Positions 1 through 31,410 of a DNA stretch of 64,000 nucleotides are shown here, one piece after another. The number at the start of each line of letters is the position of its first letter. Position 1 is the stretch's first letter. The DNA is taken from positions 10,352,880-10,416,879 of the forward strand of contig CM041538.1 in assembly GCA_023238725.1 (NCBI GenBank), written 5' to 3'. Under the pieces are notes generated by a model that saw only the letters and a program-made list of their open reading frames with translations, was not told the DNA's origin and did not search any database. The position numbers and the translations under genes are program-made. The stretch is from Scortum barcoo (lineage: Eukaryota; Chordata; Actinopteri; Centrarchiformes; Terapontidae).

Positions 1-3000
1 GTGAGATCAGTGCCCACTCAGAAATACCATATGAAATGTATAATGTAAGACTGGCTATTAAAGTCCGCTAGCGTTTGGCCCTGTCACAGAGAGGCATAGT
101 TGTTCCGTATAACCGGTCATGCAGGGAAGGAAGGGAAGAGGAGGGGAAAGTTTGTTTCTCCAAATGCAGCTACTAAAATGGATGGTGATGACTATTTTCC
201 CCTCATAACCGCAGAAATGAAATGTAATTTGTTATATCAAATCTGAAGACGTTGTTTTTTGAGGCCCCTTAGATATATTTCATACCTTTGCTTATTACAT
301 TAGGAAGCCCAGGGTACACAGAGTTGGAGTGAAGGATAAGTTAGTCATGTTTACAGCTCTATCCTCATTTGCTCACAATATGGGACTGTTAAGGCTCAGA
401 GGCTGTGCTGTGTTGCTTTTTATGTCTGAAGCCGAAATTTGAGATAATCAGGATTCTTTTACGTCTTTAGCCAGGTACCCAGGAACTCGGATCAAAGTAA
501 AAAAATTACAAAATAACATAAAATAATTTGTAAATGTTTCCTCCAGAGTAAGTGAAGTCAGTTTAGTGAGTTCACTGTACAAGAGAAGCTTAGAAGCCAA
601 ATCTTGTCCTTGATTTAAGTAACACAAGAGGATTTTCTCCCTCCCTCCAACATACTGGATTGAGCCGCAGTAGTTTTACAGAAATAACCTGACCATTTTT
701 ACTATTTTCACAACGCCTGTTCCCCTGCCGTATCTCCCCCTGACTCTTTGGCTCTCTGCGTTCTGTGCAGTCTCACTCGTGGCGACGTTGTGGAGAGGAA
801 GGGAGGCGAGAACCAGACAGACAGAAACTGTGACATCTGTCACTGACAGCGGAGTGATGGAGGGAGAAAAAGGGAGACAGGGAGGCATGGAGGGAGAATC
901 ACTTTTTTTCATTTTCACCTTTCAGCTTTCCATTAGCCAACAGCGAGAGGCTAATGAAGGAGCAGTATGATAATCTGTTGTTCTGCTATTTCATGCTTTC
1001 CACTGCTCTGTCAGGCCTGGGGAGGTATGGGTGGTGGCAGAGCTGTCACGGCTTTAACATGGGACCTGTTTGCACTGGTTGAGAATATCTCATTGTGAAC
1101 GTTTAAATTCGAAGTCTGTCTGTATTTTTGTTGCTGTTGTTGTTTTTTTTTTTTGGTTTTTTTACATCGACAAACAGAACATCTAGATCTCATTTTAGAT
1201 CTCAAATTTAACTGCTGTTGTTGGGTGTGACAGCTTTTGAGAAGCAGAAATATTATGTTCAAGTAACCGACAAAAGCACACTTTGTATCTCACATTATAA
1301 ATAAAATCAATGTAGTATGTATGATAAACCCGCTCCTGGCGCTTCTATCGTAAAATGCTGGGTTGTTGTAAATAGTTTAATCTTAACTGCTGCACTAAAG
1401 GGTCACAGTGAAGAGAGGGAATGACAAATTGATAAAGCCGTGAAGTGAGGTACCATCCATTTACTGCTCCCTATGGAACTTCCTTTCGTAGACAGCACCA
1501 GAGCTGTAACAGAGATCAGAGGGCCGGGCCTCATGACCTGTGTCTGGTTGTGTTTGGGTTCACCTTGCTTTAATAAACACCTAGACGCATAGAGAGGCCC
1601 CTCTCGCACAAATGCGCAGTCTAAATAACTGCACGCACCATGAACATGCCGCGCGCATGTTTGTAGTGTTTGTGTGGAACCATTCCTGCCCAAGCCCCAC
1701 CCTCCCCAAGTGTCTCACAGGTGCATCTCCGCTCTGCCGGCCCGCTTTGGCTGACTGGCACGTCGGCCTGGCCCCAGATTTACTGCCCTGACACAGGAAT
1801 CCATTAAAGGCTGTTTAGGGATCCCAGGCCTGAGCCCCTCTGAAATCTCTTTCATTATAGCTCCAAGCTACCATGGAAGGGGAGCAGCTTGGCCAATCAG
1901 CAGTGCCACCACATGTGTTCGTGTTTAGCCCAATGGCTGAGAGGCTTAAGTGGCTACTGCACACATCTCCTCCGCTGACTTTTATGGAGAAAATGGCACT
2001 TTAACTCTTTGTGTTTTTTTTGTAATAGGGTGCGTTTGTGCGCAAATGTGTGTGTGTGTGTATGTGAGGGTGTGTGTGTCTTCCCTGGCCGAACACAAGC
2101 CCCAAATGAGGCCAGGCCAGCCACACGTTACATTCCGCCTGTCTGGCTGGCACTGCGTCAGCTAATCAAGACCGGCTTGGTTCACGGTTCCAATACTGAC
2201 CCCCCCACCACCACCACCATTCTTTGGGGCTTTGAGGAATCTTTCCTCACCTCTCAATATTTGCTTCCTTCCTTTTTTCATTCAATCTCTTCCTCCTTCG
2301 TTCTTTTGCTCTCATCTACAAGTCCTTTTTTTTCTGCCTTTCATCTGAAATGTTTTTTACTATTCTTCACCTACATGTCTCTGATTTTTCTTCTGCCGCA
2401 ACCACAGCACAAGCATGTAAACACAAATGTCTTCACTTTGTAAATGCACCCCCAGTGCTCTGCTCACTTTTAGGCTTGTAAAGAACCCTTTTCTCAGTGC
2501 GTGGCTTTGATAATGTGGCTAACGTGAGTTTACAGAGAAAAATGCAGAGAAATCACAGAGGTGGAGCTAAGCCATGGTTTTAAAAAAAAAAAAGGGAAAA
2601 CATTGCAGTGCCCCTTAATCCTAAAGCACACTGATTGTTAGCAGTGCTAGTGAGATAACTGCACGCCATGAGTGCTTGTGTGTTCGTGTGTGTTACAGAG
2701 ACTGACGGACTATTTGAGATATCTGAGAACAGGCACAGGAGGTATGCAGCAATATGTAAGATGGTAAATGGGCAAAATGCAAAGAGTGTGAATTAGAAAG
2801 TGAGATAGTGCTAACATAAGCGAACATGCGCATGCAGCAAGGGAGGAACATGTGCGTCGTAGTGGAAGGCATGTTAATAAGTGGCCTGGGGCAGATTTGG
2901 GCTCCCATGGGGAGAGTCCTGCCCTGCTCTGTAAAGCTTCTGTCTCTTCTTTAACCCACCCATTAAATATGGTACACAGGTGGCTTATTAAACCCACTGT

Positions 3001-3461
3001 GTCAAACAAGTACAGTACACACTGATCATGCAACACTCTGCAATGACAAACACAATCACATGCACTACAGTCGCAGTGCAGATGATTAATGCACTTACCC
3101 ATATCTTAACCCACAGTGCGTAAGCAGCTTGTAGTTCACACATAATGCCAAGTTTGATAAAATACTGCAGGGGATCTTAAAGATTTTTATCCCTAGACCC
3201 AAATTTGACAAATTTAGTCTCAACCCTGAGGGTCCAGGCTCATTAAAACAAGCTAGTACTCTTTAGTCTTATATATACTCTATTGGTTTCCCAGTCTTAG
3301 TTTTAAGAAAAGCTGTACCTCAGCAGAATGCCATACTCTGTCTACACTCCATGTTTAGACCCCCACTCCTCCCCTCCCACGGGTCCACTTTTATTGTTTT
3401 ATCATCTTATTCTTTGTTTCTAACTACATCCACTTGCTGCTTGTGTTGTTCTCATTAACAG
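1..3461 (+). other. dennd1b intron, no exon recognised
   Basis: This stretch precedes the first visible dennd1b exon and is read as intron. It holds short TG-rich and pyrimidine-rich low-complexity tracts (near 2045-2080 and 2265-2350) and scattered short open frames that look like chance. I saw no plausible coding exon or recognisable repeat family. Confidence 0.5.
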
Positions 3462-5392
3462 CAAAACTTCAACAAGTCTCCCATGAGCATGGGCCCTCGA
3501 GATCTAGGCTACGGGCTCGATGATGATGAGCTGGACACTGCAAGCAAGTAAGTTTTCCTACATTTTGCACCTGTTGCCTCGCAACATTTTGTCCCTTAAG
3601 CCATTTTCATGTTGTTCCAAGCATGTTAATCATGAATGTTAAGATTTGAGAACTTCTGCCTGATGACTGATGAATTTTATCAAGAAAAAGTTTATATTAG
3701 GTTCAAAGTAGATTCAGTCTTTTTTTTTTTAACTCAAGATAATACTGCCCCCAAGTGGACATGTGAATCAACAGCATTAGTTGACAGCCACTCATTCACT
3801 GTAACTACTTCTTTTCAAGGGAAGAGGTTATCACAGTGTAGCTGTTGACTTGTATTCAGTGGAAGAAACACAGTTATCTCATGACAGAATCGATGAAGCA
3901 CTGTTTTACTCTTCAGGATCTCCTCGGAGGACAGCGGGGATGTTCCTTCGTACATTGAGGACAGCGATGATTCCTACTCACTGGAACTCGACATCAACTC
4001 CTCCCGCTCAGGCCAGATGAACCTGCTGGAGGAAATCCTGGACTCGCTGAACACCACGACAGTGGAGCAAGGCAAACTCAGCGCTGCCAAGAGCCTGGAC
4101 TTCTTCAGGTCCATGGAAGACTTGGACTACAAGGCCCCGGTACGCAAGAGAGAATGAGGAAAGCTAGAAAGGCCTGTTAGCATTTAGCACGACTCAGGGC
4201 TCAAATTTGCTCTTTCATGTGCTACTCATTTTCTTTTTCAGCATGACAAGTGGTAAAAATGGATGTATTTATGAGTATGTGTGATAAATGTGAGTGAATA
4301 GTTTACAAAGCACCGTAATAAATAAATGGACAAAGGCCAGTATTTAGTGTGCTATTTACAGACTCTTTGACATTTAGTAGAATAGGAATCAGCCAAACTT
4401 TAATACACATATGTTGCTGTTGGCTTTGAAGACACGCAGATTTCAGGAGGGCGGGTATTTGGTAACACCCAGTGCTCTTCATGAAGGTATTTGTTAAATG
4501 TATGTGTTTGTTTCTTCTCTCCCAGAGCAAGCCCACACCCTCCAGTGAGTCTAAACCTGCAGATGAGAGCAGCTGTGGTGGAGGTGGCGATCAGGGCGGC
4601 TGGAACATGGGCCAGGATGACAGCGCCGTCCACGGGAAACACCTCCCGCCGTCCCCGCGCAGACAGCCCAACAAGAGCAGCCTAAAGGTGTCAAAGAAAC
4701 CCGCGACAGCTCCTGTAGTGCCCATTATCACAGCTACACCTCCAGACCGGGACGCCGACATCGCCAAGTCGCACCGCCATCAACCCCTCTCTGACCCGAA
4801 CCCTCTACCTCCGGGGCGACAACCAGGAGACCGCTTCTCCTACTCGCCCTCGCTGTCCCATAGAGTTACACCAATGTCGCTGTCTCCCACTCTCTCCCAC
4901 ACCTACAGTTCTCCAGCACCCTTTTCTCACACGAACTCCTCTCCTTCGCCAGCGGGCCGGTTTCGGACCATCTCAGACCCCCAAGCCAGCACAGAGCTTC
5001 CTCAGGGCCAGAACCAGACTGCCTCCACCAGCATCCTGAGGAGGAAGGTGCTCTCCAAGGAGACGGTGAGGCACTACCAGGAAAAGGTCCTCCAGCGGCA
5101 GGGCAGCAAGGGCAACCACGAGGGTCAGGGGAGCCCGTCGAGGAACAGCCAGTCAGCTATGCAGGTCCCGTGGGAGAAAGAGGTGTCCAAGGAGGGGCTG
5201 CTGGGGCTCGGCCTGTGTCTGGGTCAGGGCAAAGGCTCCGGGGCGGCTGTGGTGCAGGATCAGGGCCTCCTCGAGGAGATTGAGTCCATGTGTTGCCTCA
5301 GCTCAGTCCTCAACACCGGCCTACAAATCTCGCAGGTTCACTGCAACAACAGTCACCACCAGGTCCAGGGCAAAGCGTCGGACGAGTCATAG
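3462..5392 (+). CDS. dennd1b: dennd1b, last three coding exons (C-terminal tail)
   Basis: Coding exons 3462-3547, 3917-4139 and 4526-5392 join in frame (phases 2 and 0) and end at a TAG, giving the last 391 residues of a protein that starts left of the window. Each exon has a clear AG acceptor, and donors are GTAAGT and GTACGC. The tail is Ser/Pro-rich and looks disordered. Near its start is an acidic stretch (GLDDDELDTAS, SSEDSGDVPSYIEDSDD), then LLEEILDSLN and SLDFFRSMEDLDYK; near its end is ILRRKVLSKETVRHYQEKVL. No DENN domain is in view; in DENND1 proteins it is N-terminal, acts as a Rab35 exchange factor and works with clathrin and AP-2 in endocytosis. I assign dennd1b mainly because the convergent neighbour is crb1, as CRB1 and DENND1B are neighbours in mammals. 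A dennd1a or dennd1c tail is the alternative. The exons are solid; the paralogue call is moderate. Confidence 0.72.
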
Positions 5393-8300
5393 AAACACCA
5401 AAGACTCGGTGTCTGTAAAATGCCATAGGTCCGACTCAAATCTATTTACTGTTCTTCTGTTACGATTAGTCTCCGTGAACACAGTAGGTTCTGATCCTTT
5501 TTTATCTCCACACCCAGCTATCAGGAACAATTCTGAACAAATCTGATGTCACACAGACAGAGTACGAACAGGGAGCCACAGTGTCTAAAGCAGGAAACAG
5601 GAAGAGATCAGTTACTGCACTGCAAAACTCTCCATTAAACACCTTTATTTGTAAAATAGAAAAGCTTAATTTTCTTAAAAAAAGGAAGAACTCTGCCAGT
5701 GTTGTACGAATATTTCAACACATTTTTGTTAAAAATAATTGTCAGGAATTTTCTTACTCAGAAGCAAAAAGTAATTAAAAACAAGATCTCTGCTTCGTTT
5801 AAAAGCATTTTAGGATCATCAATGAATAATCCTATTACAGCAGCAGATTGAATTGGGTACTCAGCTAAAGTGACAACAAAGTGTGAGTTTAGAAAGGTTT
5901 CATTGCTTAAAACAAGTAAATTACCTAGTGAACTTGGAGAGCAGCACTTAGACTAAATAACACAAACTGAGGCCATAGTATTGTTTTCTTTTTTTTTTTT
6001 TTGCTGTTTCTCGAGGTGCAGTGGGATTTTTCACTTGTTTGAAGAAAATACAACTTTTTAAAATGAATGACTTGAGAAGGAGATTTTTGCAGCGTATTTA
6101 CTGCTCATAATCATATTTCTCTCTGTAATCATCAAAATTCAACACTTTTTCATCTTGTAACATATTCACAATGCAATGTCTGTTTAAAAAAAAACAAAAA
6201 ACTTATGAATCACATTTTGGGTCAAATCTAAGTAGCCAACTGGTAATAGAAGAATGATCTATTTTCACTTGGAGGAAAAGTGCTCAGTCAGGATTAAGAA
6301 GGGATGATATCAACACACCATTTACGTCTTTTGCTCACAGTGTTCCAAACATTCCACGTGATCAAACGCAGTAATCAAATTTGAAGAGTTTGCACTCGTA
6401 GATGAACAGTTTCAATCGGTCTCAACCACCTGGTACAAAAATCCTTCGAGGCAACAAGGTAAGACACAAAGTCCGCTCTGGCCTTTGAGAGTAATTATAC
6501 ACTGTGTAATACAAATGTTTTTTTCACTATGCCTTAAATGGACATGTGATTTGTTTTGTAATACTTTGGTGTTTTTGACTATAGACACCATAACAGGTAC
6601 TTCTTAATCAGAATCTCTGATGCTCTCTGATCTTAAATGCAACAGTTAATAATTCTTAAACAGCACTGTATTTCTCTAGATGAATAGAATAGTTAATATA
6701 TATACGATGTGCTTTAAGCTGCTTTTTTAATTGCATTCCAGATAATGAGAAGTGCATGTAGAAACCTCTCTGTGTTCCTCAGGACACGTCTCAAGAAGAG
6801 CAAATACAGTCAAAAGTGAAAGTGAATGATCTCAAAAAGCCAGTGTCTATTCTCCATGTCCTCTCCTTTCGCTTTTTCTCTTCCCCTCATATTGTCTCTC
6901 CCAATCTTCAGGGTGTTTTTTTTTTGTCCTTTTCAGCACAGCGTTTACTCTTGACCTTAAAAATGGTGGCCAGTTTTTGCTGAGCTAATTTGGTTTGGAG
7001 TAGGAGCAGAAAAGGTTCATTTAAAGACATAAAAACAGATCACACACAGCCTCAGATTCAATAAAGCAATTGGAGTTAACAGTTTATTTGTGGGGGACTA
7101 TTGCCTGTATATAGGATAAATTCATTTTTTCTTTTGGTTCTATCACATTATTTGTTCATATTAACAAAAATATACAATATCACCAGACTTATCATATAAC
7201 TCTGTCTGTCTCCCTTTCTTTGCTCACAGAAGGGAATGCAGTCTCTGTCCTGCTAGGTTAGAGTCACACACTGTAATGTGATGCAGTGCTATATGATTGT
7301 ACTGTATAGAAGCAATACATTTCTCCACAGAGAGTTTCTACATGGATGTAATGTGTACAGAGTCAAAAGTATTTCTATAACAGACTCTCCTGTGGAGAGA
7401 AACGCAGAGTCCAGAGATTGTGGGTTCCCATCATTCTCTGCCCCGCCACAGACCCAGAAATGAGAAGAAAGCTTTTTTTTTTTCGTGTGCTTGTGTTGGG
7501 ATTATTACATTTATGGTTCGTTGTTCTTATGATTTATGCCAGACGCCAGTCGGTGTGGCAGTTTAATAGCAGCTATTTCTCCGCTTTTTGAGTGCTGCTC
7601 TGCGTTAACGATTTGCTCATAAAGTCTTTGGCGTGCTTCTAAAAGCCCAGGAATCAGTCCTAGTAATTCCAAAAAGAAGAAGTAGAAGAAGAAGAAAAAA
7701 AACAGACTCCAGAACGATCTCTGCACTGGCCTTATTCATTGTAAACACTTTAAAGAACTTATTTACTATGCAAATATTTAAGATTATCAAAAAGGTCAGT
7801 TTTTTAACAGTAATTACATTATAATGCACGATTCTACTTGAACAGTAATCTCAATCAAAGTAGTTTCTATTGGGATTAAGCCTCATGTGTCCCTAAATGA
7901 AAAAATATCAAAATCTGTTTAACTGTGTGTGAGCTGAGGTGTGTCTGTGGGTGTTAATGACAGAATGATGTGTATGGTGTGCCTTATACAGTAAGAGTAA
8001 CACCCAGTATAATCCGAACAAGGTACAGTATTACAGAAAGTATGCAATGTTTTCAGACCACCATAAGTGAGGAACATTAGTATTTATACGATAAACAGAC
8101 CCAAAACCCGGTTGGGTCCTCAGAAACCGACCTGAGGTGAACTCGGGTTCTAGCATCGTTTTTATAGCTGTTTTGTTTTTGAGTTTCGGCTGCAGTCCAG
8201 CTGGAGTTACTCAGTGTTTTTCTTTGCTGCGGTGGTCGGTGGGAATCTTCCTGCCTGTATTTAAGAGAGGATCTCTGAAGTTCTCTGGGTTTTTTTTTTT

Positions 8301-9645
8301 TTTTTACTTTTTGTAAATTAGGTACTTAGGTCTTTGCTTGTTAGGTAATTACTGGTATAGTTTGTGCTTCTTTTCTCCTCTCCTTTTTTGTTTTTTTGTC
8401 TTTTTTTTTAAAAAAAAAAAACCTTGAACGGTCATTCTGAGCTTACTGTACTGGAAAAGATTTCTCAGAGGAGTTTCTCTAGTTGATTTCATATTAATAA
8501 AAAATTATTTTCAACTGAATAGATGTGTATTTTTGCTGGCTTGAGTTTATTTTACATGGATAATATAATGATTGGTGTTGTATGTAATAGAAAAAATACA
8601 CCTAATATTTGAATGTTTTAGATATTATTTTTGGAAAAAAAAATAGAGAGAATATTAACAAATGTCCCATGTAGCCATTCATGTTCGGAAGCATTTGACA
8701 CCTTCTAATCAAAATAAGAAGAGACTGACGCTTGCTTGTACATGGTACAGTGCTTATTGTTGTATCTGCATGTATGAAACCTGTATGTGTTGTATGCTAT
8801 GATTTTGTTTTGTTAGGTTTTGACAGATATGCTCTATTCTGTTGGTATTAACTATTGTTTCAGTATTTAGCGCTTCCATCAAACTGAAAATGATGGAAAT
8901 AACATTGGGTCTCGTACGATACACTCATTCCGCCTTGCATTGGGTATTGTAGAATTAAAAGTCATCTGCCTTGCATTTTATGTAGAAGAAAACATTTCTG
9001 TTCTGGTAACTGGCTACTGTAAATCTAACTGTAGAGGTTTGTGGGAAGAAATACTTCAGCTGCTGTTGAGAGTGATGTGAAAAGCTTTAGTGGCTCTGGT
9101 CCAGTTTACACTAATGTTGTACAACAATGAAGAAATGATTGTCAGGGATTTAGCATTTCAGTGCCTGCAGGCTTGTGATAAGTAAAGGTACCTGGTACTC
9201 TTAGAAGTGTAAGGTTATCAATAAACAATATATGGTCAGTATAACTGTCCTTAAATCACAAAGTTGGAGCGAGTGGGAAATGGGCGGATTATGTAGCAGC
9301 TTTTAAGGTATTATGGAGTAAGAACGGAGGCTTTTCAAACAAATTTCAAAATATTAACATTGCTTCCCTTAACCATATATTATATATTTTCAGTTACAAC
9401 CTTGACATGTTACAGTAAGCAAGGTTTCAGTCTCTTATTTGGGGTGTTGTAATGATGATTAACTCTTTGATATTCCATTTATTGATTTTCTGATTCTGTG
9501 CACACTTGCATGTTCTCATTGCAGAGAAAACAACTGTCTTAAACAACTGAGGTCAATCTAATGTGCTGTTCATGAGTAACTTGGTACAACTGCACACGAT
9601 GTATGCACTGTGAATTGAAAATAAATTATACTGTTTCATGCTTAT
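5393..9645 (+). other. dennd1b: dennd1b 3'UTR (inferred extent)
   Basis: AT-rich sequence without a convincing coding frame follows the stop codon. AATAAA signals occur at 8496-8501, 9220-9225 and 9620-9625. The last is followed within about 20 bases by a TTTCATGC context and would give a 3'UTR of about 4.2 kb. Poly-T tracts lie near 5990-6002, 8290-8306 and 8395-8420. The extent is inferred from signals only; shorter alternative ends are likely. Confidence 0.45.
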
Positions 9646-10000
9646 GCATTTCTGGACTGTTCCTGTTCTGGACTTATCCTACTTTCACAGACATGTCAAA
9701 CAGAGACCAGTTTTTTTGGGACAGCTAGTCCACTTGGGGAAAAAAGCCATTTGTTCAATTTGTAAAATGCATATTTTTGAGTCAATTCTTAAGGTTAGGT
9801 TTAGACTTATTCTTCAGGAAATAAATTTAAGTGTATGTAATTTCCCCAAAAGTGACTTAAGTAAATGTCTGTATGAGTGGTTTGGTTTGGTTTGGACACA
9901 TTGTAATCCTTTCCCACAGTAAAACTACACTGTCTAAATAGTAAATAATTATAAATAAATAACAGTAATCTAATATTTTGTCAACATAAAATAAATGAAC
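9646..10000. other. Short gap between convergent dennd1b and crb1 ends
   Basis: This AT-rich stretch lies between the last dennd1b poly(A) signal (9620) and the minus-strand AATAAA at 10011-10016 that probably ends crb1. I saw no gene or regulatory element in it. Confidence 0.35.
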
Positions 10001-11264
10001 ACAAATTCACTTTATTTAACAAGTACAATAACAATATTTTTATGTACAGTTGCCAACAATTACAGGTAGAAATAACATTCACAGTTCAAAAAGTAATAAT
10101 ATATTATACACTGCAGTCTAATCAGCCTAGAAGAAACTAAAACTACTCTCAACTAGCACAACTTATCCTGAAACCTCTGAGACTGTTCCCTGAAAATGAA
10201 AAATAAATCAACACTCAGCGCACAGACAACAACAACCAAATAATTAGAAAGGCATTTCCTGTAATAAATACACATGGATGGAATTCCATCAATTTAAATG
10301 ATGAGACTGTTGATAATCTATATTTTTCTCATTGTCAACAGATGATCCTACTCACAAGTATAGTCTGTGTAGCCAAAGTCTGATATAGCTTCATAGCTTT
10401 ACCATTAAAAACTCATCAGTAAGCCAGCTACACGGGCTGATTTGGTCCTTCATTAAAAATGATTCCAAACACTAAAGTTATTTTAGGACAATGCCACAAA
10501 TACTGTCATGCTGCAGTAAATACTGAGTTTAACAAATGTGTATTAATCCATGTCTGAAAATAGTCCCTAACAAATGCACTATTTACTCCTGTGTTAGTAA
10601 TGGTTGCTTAAAAGTACAGTGTCCAGCTGTTTCAGAAAATTACTGATGATATGTGACACGTTTTTCAAGATTCACATCTTCAGCAGGAACCAATGGGTTT
10701 TTCAGAAATGGGCTAAGACACATGGTTGGTTTTGATCTTTCCATGAAATTTGTTTACAATAAGAATAATACAGATTTATATTGCCTTATTACATCGCAAA
10801 TGGTGGATAAAATGTTCTGAGTCCTTGTGCTTGATTCCAGATGCGGCTTTAAGTCCATGCGCGTCCCTAATTGTGTCCACTGAGCACTCACTGCTTCATC
10901 AATCCTAAAAATATGGATCAGACACAAGAGTGTGACACACTCGATATGTTCTGAACTCAGATCTTTTCATTTAGATGGATGTACTGCTGGATGGTGAAGC
11001 CAGGTGCAAAATATGGCAGGAAGACGGATGAAACGCTGGGTAAATACAGTAACACAAAAAGGGTCTCGCAAGATCTCAGGCACTCTTCCAGCACGTGCAT
11101 TATGCAAATGAAGAAAGCGGTAAAATGGAGGAACTGTGAGGAGGGAGGCGTGTTTACATGCAGGCTGAAGTGTTCTGTTATCACGTGTATTTTGAGCATT
11201 AGCTCCTTCCTCACTACAATAACAACACTGTCACTCTGCATGCAACACAGCTGCCGCCTGCGTC
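10001..11264 (-). other. crb1: crb1 3'UTR (inferred)
   Basis: This lies downstream of the crb1 stop codon (TGA at 11265-11267, minus strand). A minus-strand AATAAA at 10011-10016 would end the transcript after about 1.25 kb. No competing open frame or donor site is convincing here. Confidence 0.45.
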
Positions 11265-30498
<19,234 letters not shown>

Positions 30499-30911
30499 AA
30501 TCGGGACAGGAAATCATCCTGCTCGCTGTGCTGAAGTCTCGTCGTGCGCGGATCTCTCTGCTCCTGCCGCGACGCATCTGCTGTCAACTCCAGGTCCACT
30601 TGATGCTCACTTCTCCCCTTGCTGGAGCACCATCAAGAGCCTCCATCACACATGAGACTAAAGAACAGACTACAGCGTCCGGCAGGCTGCACCCACCCAC
30701 CCACCGCCCCCAGTCCTGATCCAGAGGCGGGGAGGAGGGAGGGGGTCCCAGCACCCTCACGGATCACATTCATGAAATATCAGCAGTGGGATTAGATATT
30801 TACAAGTGTGCCTAAATTACAATGAATATTCATGCAGCTTTGACTTTACTAAGTTGCTCAAATAATAGATGAGATAAATAATAGACAGATACAGACTACA
30901 GCACGTGTCTG

Positions 30912-30944
30912 CAAAACAAACAAACAAACAAACAAACAAACAAA
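30912..30944. repeat. (CAAA)n tetranucleotide repeat
   Basis: About eight AAAC units in the divergent crb1/axdnd1 intergenic region. Confidence 0.9.
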
Positions 30945-31064
30945 CTGCTCAGATCAGAACCTCATGTTATAAACATCAGGAAACAGAATTGTAATGCTTG
31001 AGACAATACATTTAATTGATGGCTAATTAATTTTTTGATTAGTAAATAGTGTATGTCACTTTTA

Positions 31065-31104
31065 TTAATATTATTATTATTATTGTTGTTGTTGTTGTTG
31101 TTGT
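31065..31104. repeat. Compound (TTA)n(TTG)n trinucleotide repeat
   Basis: A short TTA run passes directly into a TTG run, about 130 bases upstream of the axdnd1 X-box. Confidence 0.85.
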
Positions 31105-31234
31105 AATGATAAATTGAATGTGTTTGATTTTTTTCTTATCTGAGCAGGAACTACAACCTCATAATGGGAAATAAACTATAAGACATCATTTATTATTTTT
31201 TTATTTTCTGTTTTTGTGTGTTGTACTCTTAGGC

Positions 31235-31248
31235 GTCTCCATGGCAAC
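31235..31248 (+). promoter_or_regulatory. axdnd1: X-box (RFX site) upstream of axdnd1
   Basis: GTCTCCATGGCAAC fits the ciliary X-box consensus RYYNYY-N(1-3)-RRNRAC at every position, 163 bases before the axdnd1 ATG. RFX factors drive axonemal and ciliary genes, matching the product. The match is seen; binding is inferred. Confidence 0.6.
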
Positions 31249-31306
31249 GCTACCAGGAAGTCAAAACTCGGTGGAGAGTGGCAGAGAGGCCGCTTGAAAG
31301 AAAACA

Positions 31307-31314
31307 TATAAATA
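31307..31314 (+). promoter_or_regulatory. axdnd1: TATA box of axdnd1
   Basis: TATAAATA lies about 60 bases after the X-box and 97 before the ATG, predicting a start site near 31340 and a short 5'UTR. Position and consensus are good; use is not proven. Confidence 0.5.
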
Positions 31315-31410
31315 GTAAATGAAAGGAGCTTCTCGCCCATACGACTTTGACGAAGTTTGATAGCTTCACGGGCAGAGCTTCACTGTGACACCTCCACCGT
31401 GAGTGCAGAC

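Larger units (their letters stand above)
30499..31410. promoter_or_regulatory. Divergent crb1 / axdnd1 intergenic promoter region
   Basis: About 0.9 kb separates the crb1 ATG (minus, 30498) from the axdnd1 ATG (plus, 31411). The crb1-proximal part (30510-30760) is GC-richer and has C/G-rich runs near 30695-30745. The middle carries a (CAAA)n run (about 30912-30944) and a (TTA/TTG)n run (about 31065-31104). The axdnd1 side holds an X-box and a TATA box, annotated separately. Confidence 0.5.

Noticed and set aside
2009..2443. 144-codon frame in the dennd1b intron
   Set aside because: It derives from TG repeats and pyrimidine-rich low complexity, with no splice-site support.
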